Part shown: piece by piece, positions 18,236 through 26,576 of the stretch | How positions within the stretch are numbered: the stretch's first letter is position 1 | How the letters are laid out: each line of letters opens with the position of its first letter | Assembly (NCBI RefSeq): GCF_031191205.1 | Contig: NZ_CP133470.1 | Span: forward strand, 999,501 to 1,063,500 | DNA length: 64,000 nucleotides | From: Haemophilus parainfluenzae ATCC 33392 | GTDB taxonomy: Bacteria; Pseudomonadota; Gammaproteobacteria; Enterobacterales; Pasteurellaceae | Direction: 5' to 3' | Program-made: the position numbers and the translations under genes | The notes under the pieces: generated by a model | The model's database searches: none | Told to the model about the DNA's origin: nothing | What the model saw: only the letters and a program-made list of their open reading frames with translations

Positions 18236-20971
18236 ATGCGAAAGCGTTGCCTGTGGGCTTTGATTATTTTGTTGCTCTTGATCGTAGTAAGCGTTGGCTT
18301 ATTACGCGTTTTTGCGACCCCGAAACGTGTGGAACAACTTGCAAATCATTTTTTAGCACCGCATTATCACATTGAATTAGCCGATGATTGGCAATGGGAA
18401 GCAACAGGTTTAACGCTGCCAGAGCTAAAAGTGAAAACAGACCAATGTACCCTCGTAAACCTCAATGATGCGCAACTCACTTGGTGGAATACGCATAGTC
18501 TTGATATTGAAAAGGCTAGCTTGAATTATGATTGTTTAACTCATTTACCAAGCGATAACGCTGAAAACACACCACCAAATTTGACCGCACTTTGGGCGGC
18601 ATTACCTATTTCTGATGTCAAAGTTAAACACTTTCAATTAATAAATACCGATGCACTGAAACAAGCCGCATTGCAGCCTTTTTTATCGGCTGATTGGGCG
18701 TTAGATGCCAACTATAATGGCAACCAGTTGGCACTTGAAGCTCAAGCGAATAATGACGGTCTTGAGCTGCATCATCAATCCACTGTTACGCCGCGAGATG
18801 GGATCTTCCAATGGACGGGCAATACCGATATCAAACAATCAGGCGATAAAACCTATGATCTTCATTTTACTGCGAATTTTGAGCCTGATCTTTCTCAACT
18901 TCCTCAACAAGGAAATGTTTTATTTAACTGGAATAACTCTGAACTCACTGTAACCAAAGGCGAGGCAAAAGTGTCGTGGCAAGGTGCGGATGGTCAGTTA
19001 AATGTTCAAGATTTAACAGCAAATTCGCCGTTGTTGGATGTGCCTTTTGTGTTCACCAAAGACGGTTTGGATATTTCATGGGGGAAATTTTATTGGACCT
19101 TCGACAGCTATCAACCGATTAAAGGCTTCCTTGGGTTATCTATCCACCGTGCGGCAGAAGGCTTGTTGCCGTTAAGCATTGATATGAACGTGATCTTGCA
19201 AACCTTTGGCGAGATGGGCAAAGGGGAGATCGTGATCTCAGGCAAAAATGGCGAAATCGGTGGTGGCGATGACAATAATGAATTGGATTTTGAGCTGAAA
19301 ACACGTGGGGATTTACGTTATAACTCGACTGTGGCTCTTACCAATTTAACCTATCATTTTGGCGGGATTTTTACACATCCCGTGGTGTATTTTTATCCTG
19401 GCTCGGTCTTTAAAATGGATACTGTGCAACCCGATACCAAATTGCATGTTCGTTTACCGTTAGATGACATTATTATCGGTCGTTATGGCTTAGAAGGGCG
19501 TTTGCAAGCAACGTTGAATGGCACAACCCCGCAGTTTGAAAATCTCAATTTAAAATTAGACGGAAACGCCCACGAGTTTATTGCGGGTATTAAAACCGTG
19601 TTTGATTTCCGAGATGAAGAACACAAGTTGCAGTCAGTAGAAAAACAAGCGACAAACCGTTGGGATTGGATTATCAATGGAAGTGCAAACTGGAAATCCT
19701 TAAATACGCCAGTCAAAATGGAAGGTAAAGGATTTTGGGAAGCCGATCATATTGAATTAAATCAACTTTCTGCTCATTCCAAAGAAGTCAAAATGAAAGA
19801 GGTAAAAATGGCGCCACTTTCATTGGAACTTAAAGATCGACTTCGTTGGGATTATGAAGAAGAACATCTTCGAGGCTTGTTGCAAGCAAAAACAGATTGG
19901 ATTGAACTGGCTTATGGCGGTCGTTTTGTTTCGCCTGTTTTTGGCTTAGGCATTGATGGTAAGAGTATCAGTAACTTCAATTTTGCAGGTGATTTAAAGG
20001 CGGGCTCGCTTGGACCTTTAGATGTTTTGGGTGTATATCAGAATAGTGCACTTTCAGGTGAAATCAGCTGGAAAGAACAATCCGCAAAAGTATTCCAATC
20101 ACTCTTCCCACAAAAATGGAACTGGTTAATTCATGAGGGAAGCATCAAAGGACAGAGTAAATTCGTGATTAATACCAATGGCGTGAAAATGGGTGGAGAG
20201 CTGAATCTGAAAGGCGGCAAAATCACCATGCCAGATGGTGAAGTGTATGGCTTGAATATTCGCTTCCCAATGAATTATGAAAACGAGGCATTACAAGTGG
20301 CTGCGGGCAAACCCATTCATATTTCGACTAAAAATATTCGCTATGGCGCGCTTTCTGTCGCAAATGGGGAATTAGATTTATTCGGGCGCTATCCGAATAC
20401 CATGAAAAATCCACTTATCTTAAGAAATGTGAAACTTTCCTTATTTGATGGTGAATTGACAGTACCTCAGCTCACTTTTCCACAAAGTAAAATGGCGACA
20501 CTTTCTTTTACCAATATCGATTTGGCCCAAGTGTTAGCTTTGGCACAATATAATCAAGTAACCTTAACCGGCCGTGCTAATGCGACCTTGCCATTTTGGC
20601 TGGGTCATAAAGAATGTTTGATTTGTAATGGCACGTTGGAACAGGTGGGAAATGTGTCCATCAAATTAACGGATGAAATGGTGAAAGGGCTGAAAAAAGG
20701 CGGTTGGACAGAGAATATTCTGGTGGATTTATTAAAAGAAATGGAACTGCAAAATTCTCATGCGGCGGTGACACTCGATCCTAAAGGGCAAATGACGTTG
20801 CGTGCGAGTATTAGCGGATTTAATCCAACCAAGCGAACCCATAATCCGATAACGTTAAATTATACGCACCAAGAAAATATGTTTGAATTGTGGAATATGA
20901 TTGACTATGGCTCACAATTTGAACAAAATCTGCAATATAAACTTTATAAGCAATTAGACAAAGACAAATGA
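18236..20971 (+). CDS. ydbH: YdbH-family AsmA-like envelope protein
   Basis: A 911-residue protein with one N-terminal membrane helix (about 6-24) and a very long periplasmic beta-rich part, as in the AsmA-like/YdbH family. In E. coli YdbH bridges the envelope with the lipoprotein YnbE and helps move phospholipid to the outer membrane, partly redundant with TamB and YhdP. The ATG at 18236 has GGGGAA upstream and is preferred to the in-frame TTG at 18209. Its stop overlaps the ynbE start (ATGA), supporting the pair. A USS lies in the coding region near 18585. Confidence 0.88.
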   Translation: MRKRCLWALIILLLLIVVSVGLLRVFATPKRVEQLANHFLAPHYHIELADDWQWEATGLTLPELKVKTDQCTLVNLNDAQLTWWNTHSLDIEKASLNYDCLTHLPSDNAENTPPNLTALWAALPISDVKVKHFQLINTDALKQAALQPFLSADWALDANYNGNQLALEAQANNDGLELHHQSTVTPRDGIFQWTGNTDIKQSGDKTYDLHFTANFEPDLSQLPQQGNVLFNWNNSELTVTKGEAKVSWQGADGQLNVQDLTANSPLLDVPFVFTKDGLDISWGKFYWTFDSYQPIKGFLGLSIHRAAEGLLPLSIDMNVILQTFGEMGKGEIVISGKNGEIGGGDDNNELDFELKTRGDLRYNSTVALTNLTYHFGGIFTHPVVYFYPGSVFKMDTVQPDTKLHVRLPLDDIIIGRYGLEGRLQATLNGTTPQFENLNLKLDGNAHEFIAGIKTVFDFRDEEHKLQSVEKQATNRWDWIINGSANWKSLNTPVKMEGKGFWEADHIELNQLSAHSKEVKMKEVKMAPLSLELKDRLRWDYEEEHLRGLLQAKTDWIELAYGGRFVSPVFGLGIDGKSISNFNFAGDLKAGSLGPLDVLGVYQNSALSGEISWKEQSAKVFQSLFPQKWNWLIHEGSIKGQSKFVINTNGVKMGGELNLKGGKITMPDGEVYGLNIRFPMNYENEALQVAAGKPIHISTKNIRYGALSVANGELDLFGRYPNTMKNPLILRNVKLSLFDGELTVPQLTFPQSKMATLSFTNIDLAQVLALAQYNQVTLTGRANATLPFWLGHKECLICNGTLEQVGNVSIKLTDEMVKGLKKGGWTENILVDLLKEMELQNSHAAVTLDPKGQMTLRASISGFNPTKRTHNPITLNYTHQENMFELWNMIDYGSQFEQNLQYKLYKQLDKDK

Positions 20972-21174
20972 TAAAACACCTTAAATTTCAACCGCACTTT
21001 TTTATTTTTGCGGCTATGTTTACACTCACAGCTTGCACACCGACCATCCAATTGGATACACCAAAGGAAGGCATCACCATTAACATGAATGTGGTGGTGG
21101 ACCACAATATTAAAGTGGAAATGGATGAGAAATCTCAAAAAGCTGTGGGTGAAGTAGAGCCTGCGAAGAAATAA
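20968..21174 (+). CDS. ynbE: YnbE-family outer-membrane lipoprotein
   Basis: A 68-residue lipoprotein. Its signal sequence ends in the lipobox LTAC, with cleavage before Cys22 or so, followed by TPTIQLDTPKEGITINMNV, typical of YnbE. It overlaps ydbH by 4 nt. In E. coli YnbE caps YdbH at the outer membrane, and a third gene, ydbL, completes the operon. Here a terminator follows directly and no ydbL is present. A USS overlaps the 5' end (20991-20999). Confidence 0.88.
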   Translation: MIKHLKFQPHFFIFAAMFTLTACTPTIQLDTPKEGITINMNVVVDHNIKVEMDEKSQKAVGEVEPAKK

Positions 21175-21188
21175 TTGAATCAATTAAA

Positions 21189-21226
21189 AAGGCCATCTGA
21201 ATGTTAGATTTCAGATGGCCTTTTTC
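21189..21226 (+). terminator. Terminator made of a DUS-like inverted repeat
   Basis: AGGCCATCTGAA (21190-21201) and its exact complement TTCAGATGGCCT (21210-21221) form a perfect 12-bp stem with an 8-nt loop, followed by T-rich sequence. The stem is one substitution from the Neisseria uptake sequence AGGCCGTCTGAA in both arms. Confidence 0.85.
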
Positions 21227-21269
21227 TTTTAAAGTGCGGTCAGTTTTCCAAATGTTTTTTGCAAATATG

Positions 21270-22055
21270 TTATCCCACTAAAACCGACGTCATGCTGAGA
21301 GATCCTGCAATCAAATTATCATTGAAAAACGTAATTTCGTCTTGTGGTTCGCGTAATGCTATGATGTACAGCAATGGCAAATAATGATCTGGTGTTGGCA
21401 CAGAAAGCTCGGCTTTTTCGCCTAACTGTTCATAATGCACCAAAGTTTCATCATCTTGTGTCGCAATCGCCTGATTGACTGTTTCACGGAAAGCAAATGC
21501 CCAGTCATAACCCGCGCCGATTTGGTCGATATGTTCCCAACTTATCGCTCTTAGATTATGCACAATGTTGCCGCTCCCAATAATCAACACACCTTGTTCT
21601 CGCAAAGCAGATAATTTTTTTGCCAAATTGAAATGCCATTCTGCTGATTGCAAGCGGTTAAGGCTCAGTTGCACCACGGGAATATCAGCATCAGGATAGA
21701 GATATTTCAACACCGCCCAAGCACCATGATCAAAACCACGCGTTGGATTTAGCTCAACATTTTCTGGCTGTAATAATGACTGCACTTGCTTTGCTAACTC
21801 AGGCGAACCGGGCGCAGGATATTGCACTTGGCTGAGTTCATCAGGAAAACCGTAGAAATCGTAAATCATTTCAGGGTGTTCACCTGATGTCACCTGCAAA
21901 CGGCTGCTGTACCAATGCGCTGAAATCATCAAAATGGCTTTGGGTTTTGGAAAGTTTTGTGTAATTAGGCTGAAATTCTGATTGAACGGGTTTTCTTTAT
22001 CTAACACGTTCATCGGGCTACCATGCCCAACAAACAATACAGGCATTTTTTTCAT
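21270..22055 (-). CDS. ygiD: DODA-type extradiol dioxygenase YgiD
   Basis: A 261-residue class III extradiol ring-cleaving dioxygenase family protein. Likely metal ligands are His in VGHGSPMN, ISAHWYS, GSGNIVHNL and TPDHYLPLL, with the family motif GFDHGAWAVLKYLYP. E. coli YgiD acts as a zinc-dependent 4,5-DOPA dioxygenase in vitro; the natural substrate is unclear. Length is normal. Convergent with ynbE and divergent from the rhodanese gene. Confidence 0.88.
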   Translation of the reverse strand: MKKMPVLFVGHGSPMNVLDKENPFNQNFSLITQNFPKPKAILMISAHWYSSRLQVTSGEHPEMIYDFYGFPDELSQVQYPAPGSPELAKQVQSLLQPENVELNPTRGFDHGAWAVLKYLYPDADIPVVQLSLNRLQSAEWHFNLAKKLSALREQGVLIIGSGNIVHNLRAISWEHIDQIGAGYDWAFAFRETVNQAIATQDDETLVHYEQLGEKAELSVPTPDHYLPLLYIIALREPQDEITFFNDNLIAGSLSMTSVLVG

Positions 22056-22218
22056 TATTTTCTCCTCAATATTTGATGGGGCAGATTGTACGGTTAAATC
22101 TTTGTGTGAAAAATACTACTTTATGAACAACATCTTTTACTAATCAGAAATAATGAATAATGAGGTTTAGATAGATTGATGTGTTAAATAAGGTAAATAT
22201 TACAAAGTGGGGTTAAAT

Positions 22219-22254
22219 TTTACGAAAATTTTACTTAAAATTTACTTCATTTAC
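22219..22254. promoter_or_regulatory. Four helically phased TTTAC repeats
   Basis: TTTAC occurs at 22219, 22230, 22241 and 22250, with start-to-start spacing of 11, 11 and 9 bp in the 303-bp divergent ygiD/rhodanese region. The complement, GTAAA-N6-GTAAA, is the form bound by OmpR-type regulators such as CpxR. The regulator here is inferred. Confidence 0.5.
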
Positions 22255-22306
22255 AGTTTATTATCTTTATATTTAGGCGTATGATGACTATTAGTTTTAC
22301 ATATCC

Positions 22307-22322
22307 CCTAAATTTATTTAGG
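22307..22322. promoter_or_regulatory. 16-bp palindrome in the rhodanese 5' region
   Basis: CCTAAATTTATTTAGG is a perfect inverted repeat (7-bp arms, 2-bp spacer) 36 nt before the rhodanese ATG. It may be an operator or a 5' UTR hairpin. The remaining divergent region is AT-rich with nothing else assignable. Confidence 0.35.
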
Positions 22323-22358
22323 TAAATATATTATTTCTATTTAATAGGAGATTGAATA

Positions 22359-22727
22359 ATGAAAAAATTATTCACAGCAGTACTTTCTGCGGCAGCCATT
22401 GCTGTGCCGTTTTTTGCTTCTGCGAATACTTCGCCACAAACAGAACAAAGTGCAGTACAACCGGAAAAAGCAAAAGGTGTTTGGATTGATGTGCGTTCAG
22501 CCGAGGAATTTAACGCAGGTCATTTACAAGATGCGGTGAATATTCCACACGATAAAATCATTGAAGGCGTTAAAGCGATTGGCTCAGATAAAGATGCACC
22601 GATCAACCTTTACTGTCGTAGCGGTCGCCGTGCCGAAGCCGCACTCACTGAGTTGAAAAATGCAGGCTATACCAATGTAATCAACCATGGCGGTTATGAA
22701 GATTTGGTTAAAAAAGGTTTGAAATAA
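22359..22727 (+). CDS. Periplasmic rhodanese-domain protein
   Basis: A 122-residue single-domain rhodanese. The signal peptide ends ASA-NTSP. The domain has WIDVRSAEEFNAGHLQDAVNIPHD and the active-site loop YCRSGRRA with the catalytic Cys. It resembles PspE-type thiosulfate sulfurtransferases that handle sulfane sulfur in the periplasm. An AGGAG site lies upstream. Transcribed alone, ending in a hairpin; the promoter region carries phased TTTAC repeats. Confidence 0.87.
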   Translation: MKKLFTAVLSAAAIAVPFFASANTSPQTEQSAVQPEKAKGVWIDVRSAEEFNAGHLQDAVNIPHDKIIEGVKAIGSDKDAPINLYCRSGRRAEAALTELKNAGYTNVINHGGYEDLVKKGLK

Positions 22728-22746
22728 ACAACATATTATTTAAAGC

Positions 22747-22782
22747 AAAGATCCCCTAGATTCAGAATTTAGGGGATTTTTA
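22747..22782 (+). terminator. Terminator after the rhodanese gene
   Basis: ATCCCCTAGATTC pairs with GAATTTAGGGGAT, followed by T5. Confidence 0.8.
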
Positions 22783-22978
22783 TTATAAAGAGCGGTTAAA
22801 TTTTTAGGTGTTTTTGTAAATTCTCTTCAATTGTTCTTTTATATCAGCTTAATTTTAATTGTTTCCTTTTGGTAAAATATTCTTCAATTAAAGTCATCTT
22901 TATCTCTTATTTTTGAACCATATAATACTCTCGCATTGGCAGAACGATAGGTTCTACAAATTAACAAAGGAGTTTTAT

Positions 22979-23860
22979 ATGAAAAAAGTTGCAAATGTTT
23001 TTACTGCCCCAGCAAAACATTGGGTAGGAAATGGCTTTCATGTCGCCTCGATGTTTAGTTATCACGATAAAGATAAAAATCTCGATCCATTTCTTTTAAT
23101 GGATTACAACGAACCCAAATTTTTCCAAGGTGGTCGTCGCGATGATTCTAAATTTGCTTTACGTGGTGTCGGTGAACATCCTCACAGAGGTTTTGAAACG
23201 GTGACTATTGCTTATCAAGGTGAAGTATCGCATCGAGATTCACATGGCGGTGGTGGTACTATTGGTGCGGGTGATGTTCAGTGGATGACAGCCGGTTCTG
23301 GCGTGATGCATGAGGAAATGCACTCTGAAAAATTTGCTAAAGAAGGCGGTTTGTTCGAGATGGTGCAGTTATGGGTCAATTTGCCGGCAAAAGATAAAAT
23401 GACAACGCCTAAATATCAAGCGATTAAAGCTGAAAATATTCCGGTCGTGGCATTACCGAATAATGCAGGTTCAGTCAGAGTTATCGCTGGCGAATTACTC
23501 GATACGAAAGGCCCTGCGGATACATTCAGCTCAATTAATATGTGGGATACCACAATGAATGCGAATGTTGCCTATATGTTCAGCGTGCCAGCAAGTCACA
23601 ATGTGATTATCCTTGTATTAGATGGCACGATCCAAGTCAGTGGCAACGTAATTGCTCGGCGAGGTGAATTGGTTACCTTTGAGCGTGGTGCTGCAGATGT
23701 GTTGATAGAATCCAATAATACTGCAAAATTATTGATTCTCACTGGGGAGCCTCTCAATGAGCTTGTTGTAGGATATGGCCCATTTGTTATGAATAGTCAC
23801 GAAGAAATCCTTCAAGCTATTCATGATGTGCAATCAGGTAAATTTGGAAACTTAACCTAA
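22979..23860 (+). CDS. Pirin-family cupin protein
   Basis: A 293-residue bicupin of the pirin family. The N-terminal cupin has GVGEHPHRGFETVTIAYQG and the metal-site segment TAGSGVMHEEMH, giving the usual three His and one Glu. Bacterial pirins include quercetin 2,3-dioxygenases; the role here is unknown. The ATG at 22979 follows AAAGGAG at an ideal distance; upstream in-frame codons lack a site. A TATAAT-like -10 (near 22921) precedes it. Confidence 0.88.
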   Translation: MKKVANVFTAPAKHWVGNGFHVASMFSYHDKDKNLDPFLLMDYNEPKFFQGGRRDDSKFALRGVGEHPHRGFETVTIAYQGEVSHRDSHGGGGTIGAGDVQWMTAGSGVMHEEMHSEKFAKEGGLFEMVQLWVNLPAKDKMTTPKYQAIKAENIPVVALPNNAGSVRVIAGELLDTKGPADTFSSINMWDTTMNANVAYMFSVPASHNVIILVLDGTIQVSGNVIARRGELVTFERGAADVLIESNNTAKLLILTGEPLNELVVGYGPFVMNSHEEILQAIHDVQSGKFGNLT

Positions 23861-23889
23861 AATAAAGCCACTCGAAAGAGTGGCTTTTA
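23861..23889 (+). terminator. Terminator after the pirin gene
   Basis: AAGCCACTC pairs with GAGTGGCTT around GAAA, followed by TTTAC. Confidence 0.75.
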
Positions 23890-23907
23890 CATTTATAAAT
23901 GATGTTT

Positions 23908-24116
23908 TATAGCTATGCTCTATTTTTGAGTTTCAAATGTAATATGGATCTGTCAAAATTGACAACTCCATAAATTATAAATAATATTCTTATTCTTTGT
24001 TTAATCTAACAAGAAAATGCTTAAATTGTTCTTCGTCGTTATCCAACTTTCCGAAAAAAAACTCATCAATTTGCTCAATTAACGGAACAGCTGTTTGTAA
24101 TATTTCTTCTCCTTTT
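23908..24116. repeat. Direct repeat, copy A (marR 3' end and downstream)
   Basis: About 200 bp that recurs, slightly decayed, at 25656-25856. It covers the pirin/marR intergenic region and the last 40 or so codons of marR. Confidence 0.88.
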
Positions 24117-24433
24117 TTGTTTAAAATAACAACTTTTGCTCTCGTATCTCTTGAATGTTCTTTTCTTTTCACAAAATCATGTTTTTCCAATAAACTCAAT
24201 ATTTGAGATACCGTCATGACATCTATTTCTGAGAGTTTTGAAATCATAATTTGTGTAACTTCATTGTCATTTTGCGATAGATAAGCAAGAGAAGCTAAAA
24301 CAACAAATTGAGGGTGTGTCAAATTTATTTTCTTTAACTCTTTTTTTATCATAAGATGCCATTTATTGTACACCCTCATGAACAACAATCCTGTTGATTT
24401 TTCTGAATTGTCTTTATATTTTGATGTAAACAA
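23990..24433 (-). CDS. MarR-family transcriptional regulator
   Basis: A 147-residue winged-helix protein: helices 2-3 in THPQFVVLASLAYLSQ, recognition region IDVMTVSQILSLLEKHDFVKR, and the wing KEHSRDTRAKVVILNKKG. The start is probably the TTG at 24433, because AAGGTG lies 8 nt upstream; an internal ATG at 24379 would lose part of helix 1. It follows the SRPBCC gene by 12 nt and is likely cotranscribed and autoregulatory. Codon use is strongly AT-rich compared with the core, and a decayed partial copy lies at 25656-25856, so the cassette is probably acquired. Confidence 0.87.
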   Translation of the reverse strand: MFTSKYKDNSEKSTGLLFMRVYNKWHLMIKKELKKINLTHPQFVVLASLAYLSQNDNEVTQIMISKLSEIDVMTVSQILSLLEKHDFVKRKEHSRDTRAKVVILNKKGEEILQTAVPLIEQIDEFFFGKLDNDEEQFKHFLVRLNKE

Positions 24434-24445
24434 ACAGCAATCACC

Positions 24446-24853
24446 TTATTTTTCCAAACGATTTTTTAGAATAAATATAGACTGAGGAACATCTGAAAAA
24501 ACTTGTTTTAAAAATTCCAAATGTTGCTCATCTTCACTATCTAAAATCACAGTGTGTTTTATATTCACGCTTCCGTCATTATTATCAATTATTTGATGAC
24601 CGAAAAGAATATCTCCGAAAGGAGTTTCTGTTTTATCCCAGAATTCTTCAAAAGGTTTTACAAGAGTAAGCTGATATTCCATAGGAGGCATTCCTTCAAG
24701 CTCCATAGTTCCGCATGAACCAGTTTCAAATTTACCTTTCAATGTAATGTTTTTTAAATCTTCTTCCCAATTATACCATTTTTCAATATTTGCATAGTAC
24801 TCCCATGCATCTTCTTTTGTAGCTTTGATTTTCAAACTAAAACTAAATTCCAT
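24446..24853 (-). CDS. SRPBCC-fold polyketide cyclase-like protein
   Basis: A 135-residue START/SRPBCC-type small-molecule-binding protein. Visible landmarks are MEFSFSLKIKATKEDAWEYYANIEKWYNWEEDL at the N-terminus and the central VKPFEEFWDKTETPFGDILFGH. Ligand and reaction are unknown. The ATG at 24853 follows AAAGGGGGA. It is the first gene of a two-gene unit with marR, transcribed from a consensus promoter that overlaps a possible MarR operator, so its ligand may relate to what MarR senses. Confidence 0.82.
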   Translation of the reverse strand: MEFSFSLKIKATKEDAWEYYANIEKWYNWEEDLKNITLKGKFETGSCGTMELEGMPPMEYQLTLVKPFEEFWDKTETPFGDILFGHQIIDNNDGSVNIKHTVILDSEDEQHLEFLKQVFSDVPQSIFILKNRLEK

Positions 24854-24884
24854 TGTAATTCCCCCTTTGATCATATGCGTGCTT

Positions 24885-24912
24885 ATTATAAGTCAACTTA
24901 CAATGTTGTCAA
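24885..24912 (-). promoter_or_regulatory. Consensus sigma-70 promoter with possible MarR operator
   Basis: On the minus strand TTGACA (24912-24907), 16 bp, then TATAAT (24890-24885), both perfect. The spacer holds GTTGAC repeated directly and an imperfect inverted repeat around TTACAATGTTGT. Confidence 0.75.
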
Positions 24913-25655
24913 CAAAATTTATACCTGGGATATTATTCTTTAGTTTTTCCAAATGACAGAATAATTTTTCTTAATCTTTTAAGTTAACTCCTACAGACCA
25001 TGCACAACTATTCTTTTCCCCCGATAGCGCAAATATCCACGTTTGGGCCTATTTTTCTAAGGATTAATCAATAAGCAAATGGCCTTACAAGCTCTTTTTG
25101 AGAGAGATTGGCAAAAATCCCATTATTTCAGTGCTAATGAAATTCCAAGGCAGACCTACACGTTGATGCTGTTATAGTATCGGTGATTGCGTAATTGCTT
25201 CCTAAAATTCTCTATTTTCTTATCACGATAAAAAGTGCGGTTAAAACTTACGATATTCAAGTTGGAAAAACTCACAGAAAAATGACCGCACTTTTATGCT
25301 AAAAATGCCCCGACTTTATGTTATAAAAAAAGGTCTGACATAACTTCAGACCCTTCATCATGTTTAAATTATATGTAACTCAGAATGGTTGTTTCTATAT
25401 AAGGAAAGAATGAAAAATAAAACTCTAATTATTTCAACTTGTTGCAATCAAATATTGATGACTTCCTTAAAAATACGTAAAAATAACCCTGATAACAGAG
25501 TAATTATATCATTATATTTTACAATATTAACGTAAAATTTTTACACATTGCTTTCAAGAGCCAACCATTTATGTTCTCTGTTTTACTTTTTGAAAATAAA
25601 AACAGAGGACTTCTATACTTTGGTGTAAATAATTCTCTTGAATAAATTTCTGTTC
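24913..25655. other. Gene-free AT-rich stretch
   Basis: No convincing gene. It holds two opposed USS (near 25235 and 25285), a hairpin GGTCTGA-N-TCAGACC with flanking A/T runs near 25332-25355, and another hairpin near 25574-25612 (CTCTGTTTT with AAAACAGAG). Short open frames here, such as one of about 33 codons near 25080, have no recognisable feature. It looks like decayed or intergenic DNA. Confidence 0.6.
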
Positions 25656-25856
25656 TATAGCTATGCTCTATTTTTGAGTTTCAAATGTAGTATGGAGCTA
25701 TCAAAATTGACAACTCCATAAATAATATTCTTATTATTTGTTTAATCTAACAAGAAAATGCTTAAATTGTTCTTCTTCGTTATTCAACTTTCGAAAAATA
25801 ACTCATCAATTTGCTCAATTAACGGAACAGCTGTTTGTAATATTTTTTCTCCTTTT
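25656..25856. repeat. Direct repeat, copy B: decayed marR 3' fragment
   Basis: Matches 23908-24116 at most positions but lacks bases in the coding part (TTTCGAAAAATAACTC against TTTCCGAAAAAAAACTC). It is cut off at 25856 by the left end of an IS. It is a remnant of a second marR on the minus strand. Confidence 0.85.
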
Positions 25857-25871
25857 GAGACCTTTGCAAAA
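25857..25871 (+). repeat. Left terminal inverted repeat of the IS-bounded segment
   Basis: GAGACCTTTGCAAAA is the exact reverse complement of 31602-31616. No matching target duplication is visible next to the two outer ends. Confidence 0.9.
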
Positions 25872-26519
25872 TCCCCCCAAAATCCCCTAAATTCCCACCA
25901 AGACATTTAGGGGATTTTTCATGAGCACCTTCTTCCAACAAACCGCCCAAGCCATGATTGCCAAACACATCGACCGCTTCCCGCTATTGAAGTTGGATCA
26001 AGTGATTGATTGGCAGCCGATCGAACAGTACCTGAATCGTCAAAGAACCCGTTACCTTAGAGACCACCGCGGCCGTCCAGCCTATCCCTTGCTGTCCATG
26101 TTCAAAGCCGTCCTGCTCGGACAATGGCACAGCCTCTCCGATCCCGAACTCGAACACAGCCTCATTACCCGCATCGACTTCAACCTGTTTTGCCGTTTCG
26201 ACGAGTTGAGCATCCCCGATTACAGCACCTTATGCCGCTACCGCAACTGGCGGCGCAAGACGACGCCCTGTCCGAATTGCTGCAACTGATTAACCGCCAA
26301 CTGACCGAAAAAGGCCTAAAAGTAGAGAAAGCATCCGCCGCCGTCATTGACGCCACCATTATTCAAACCGCCGGCGGCAAACCGCGTCAAGCCATAGAAG
26401 TCGATGACGAAGGACAAGTCAGCGGTCAAACCACACCGAGTAAAGACAAAGATGCCCGTTGGACAAAGAAAAACGGTTTATACAGACTCGGTTACAAACA
26501 ACATACCCGCACCGATTCT
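25857..26519 (+). mobile_element. IS5-family (IS1106-like) left end with broken transposase, copy 1
   Basis: The left terminal repeat GAGACCTTTGCAAAA (25857-25871) is followed by a transposase starting at 25921 (MSTFFQQTAQAM, then DHRGRPAYPLLSMFKAVLLGQWH, DPELEHSLITRIDFNLFCRF). A single base is missing near 26250 (AACTGGCGGC against AACTGGGTGGC in copy 2), so the frame shifts into the continuation DDALSELLQLINRQLTEKGLKVEKAS and DATIIQTAGG. Homology stops at about 26519, after KQHTRTD; the C-terminal part of the catalytic domain is absent. Base composition is richer in GC than the host, and I recognise the protein as a Neisseria-type transposase. Confidence 0.85.
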
Positions 26520-26528
26520 GAAATCGCT

Positions 26529-26558
26529 TTCAGATGGCATTTCCGTATCAAGTGCGGT
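26529..26558. other. Neisseria-like DUS relic next to a Haemophilus USS
   Basis: TTCAGATGGCAT (26529-26540), on the minus strand ATGCCATCTGAA, is one base from the Neisseria uptake sequence ATGCCGTCTGAA and forms a partial stem with TCTGAAA just upstream. A perfect USS (26550-26558) follows 9 nt later. Together they form the 3' flank of the RclA-like gene. Confidence 0.7.
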
Positions 26559-26576
26559 CGTTGTACAACTAGTTTT

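Noticed and set aside
25072..25180. Short open frame of about 33 codons near 25080 in the gene-free stretch
   Set aside because: No ribosome-binding site, no recognisable motif, and stops in the surrounding frames; nothing supports a gene.
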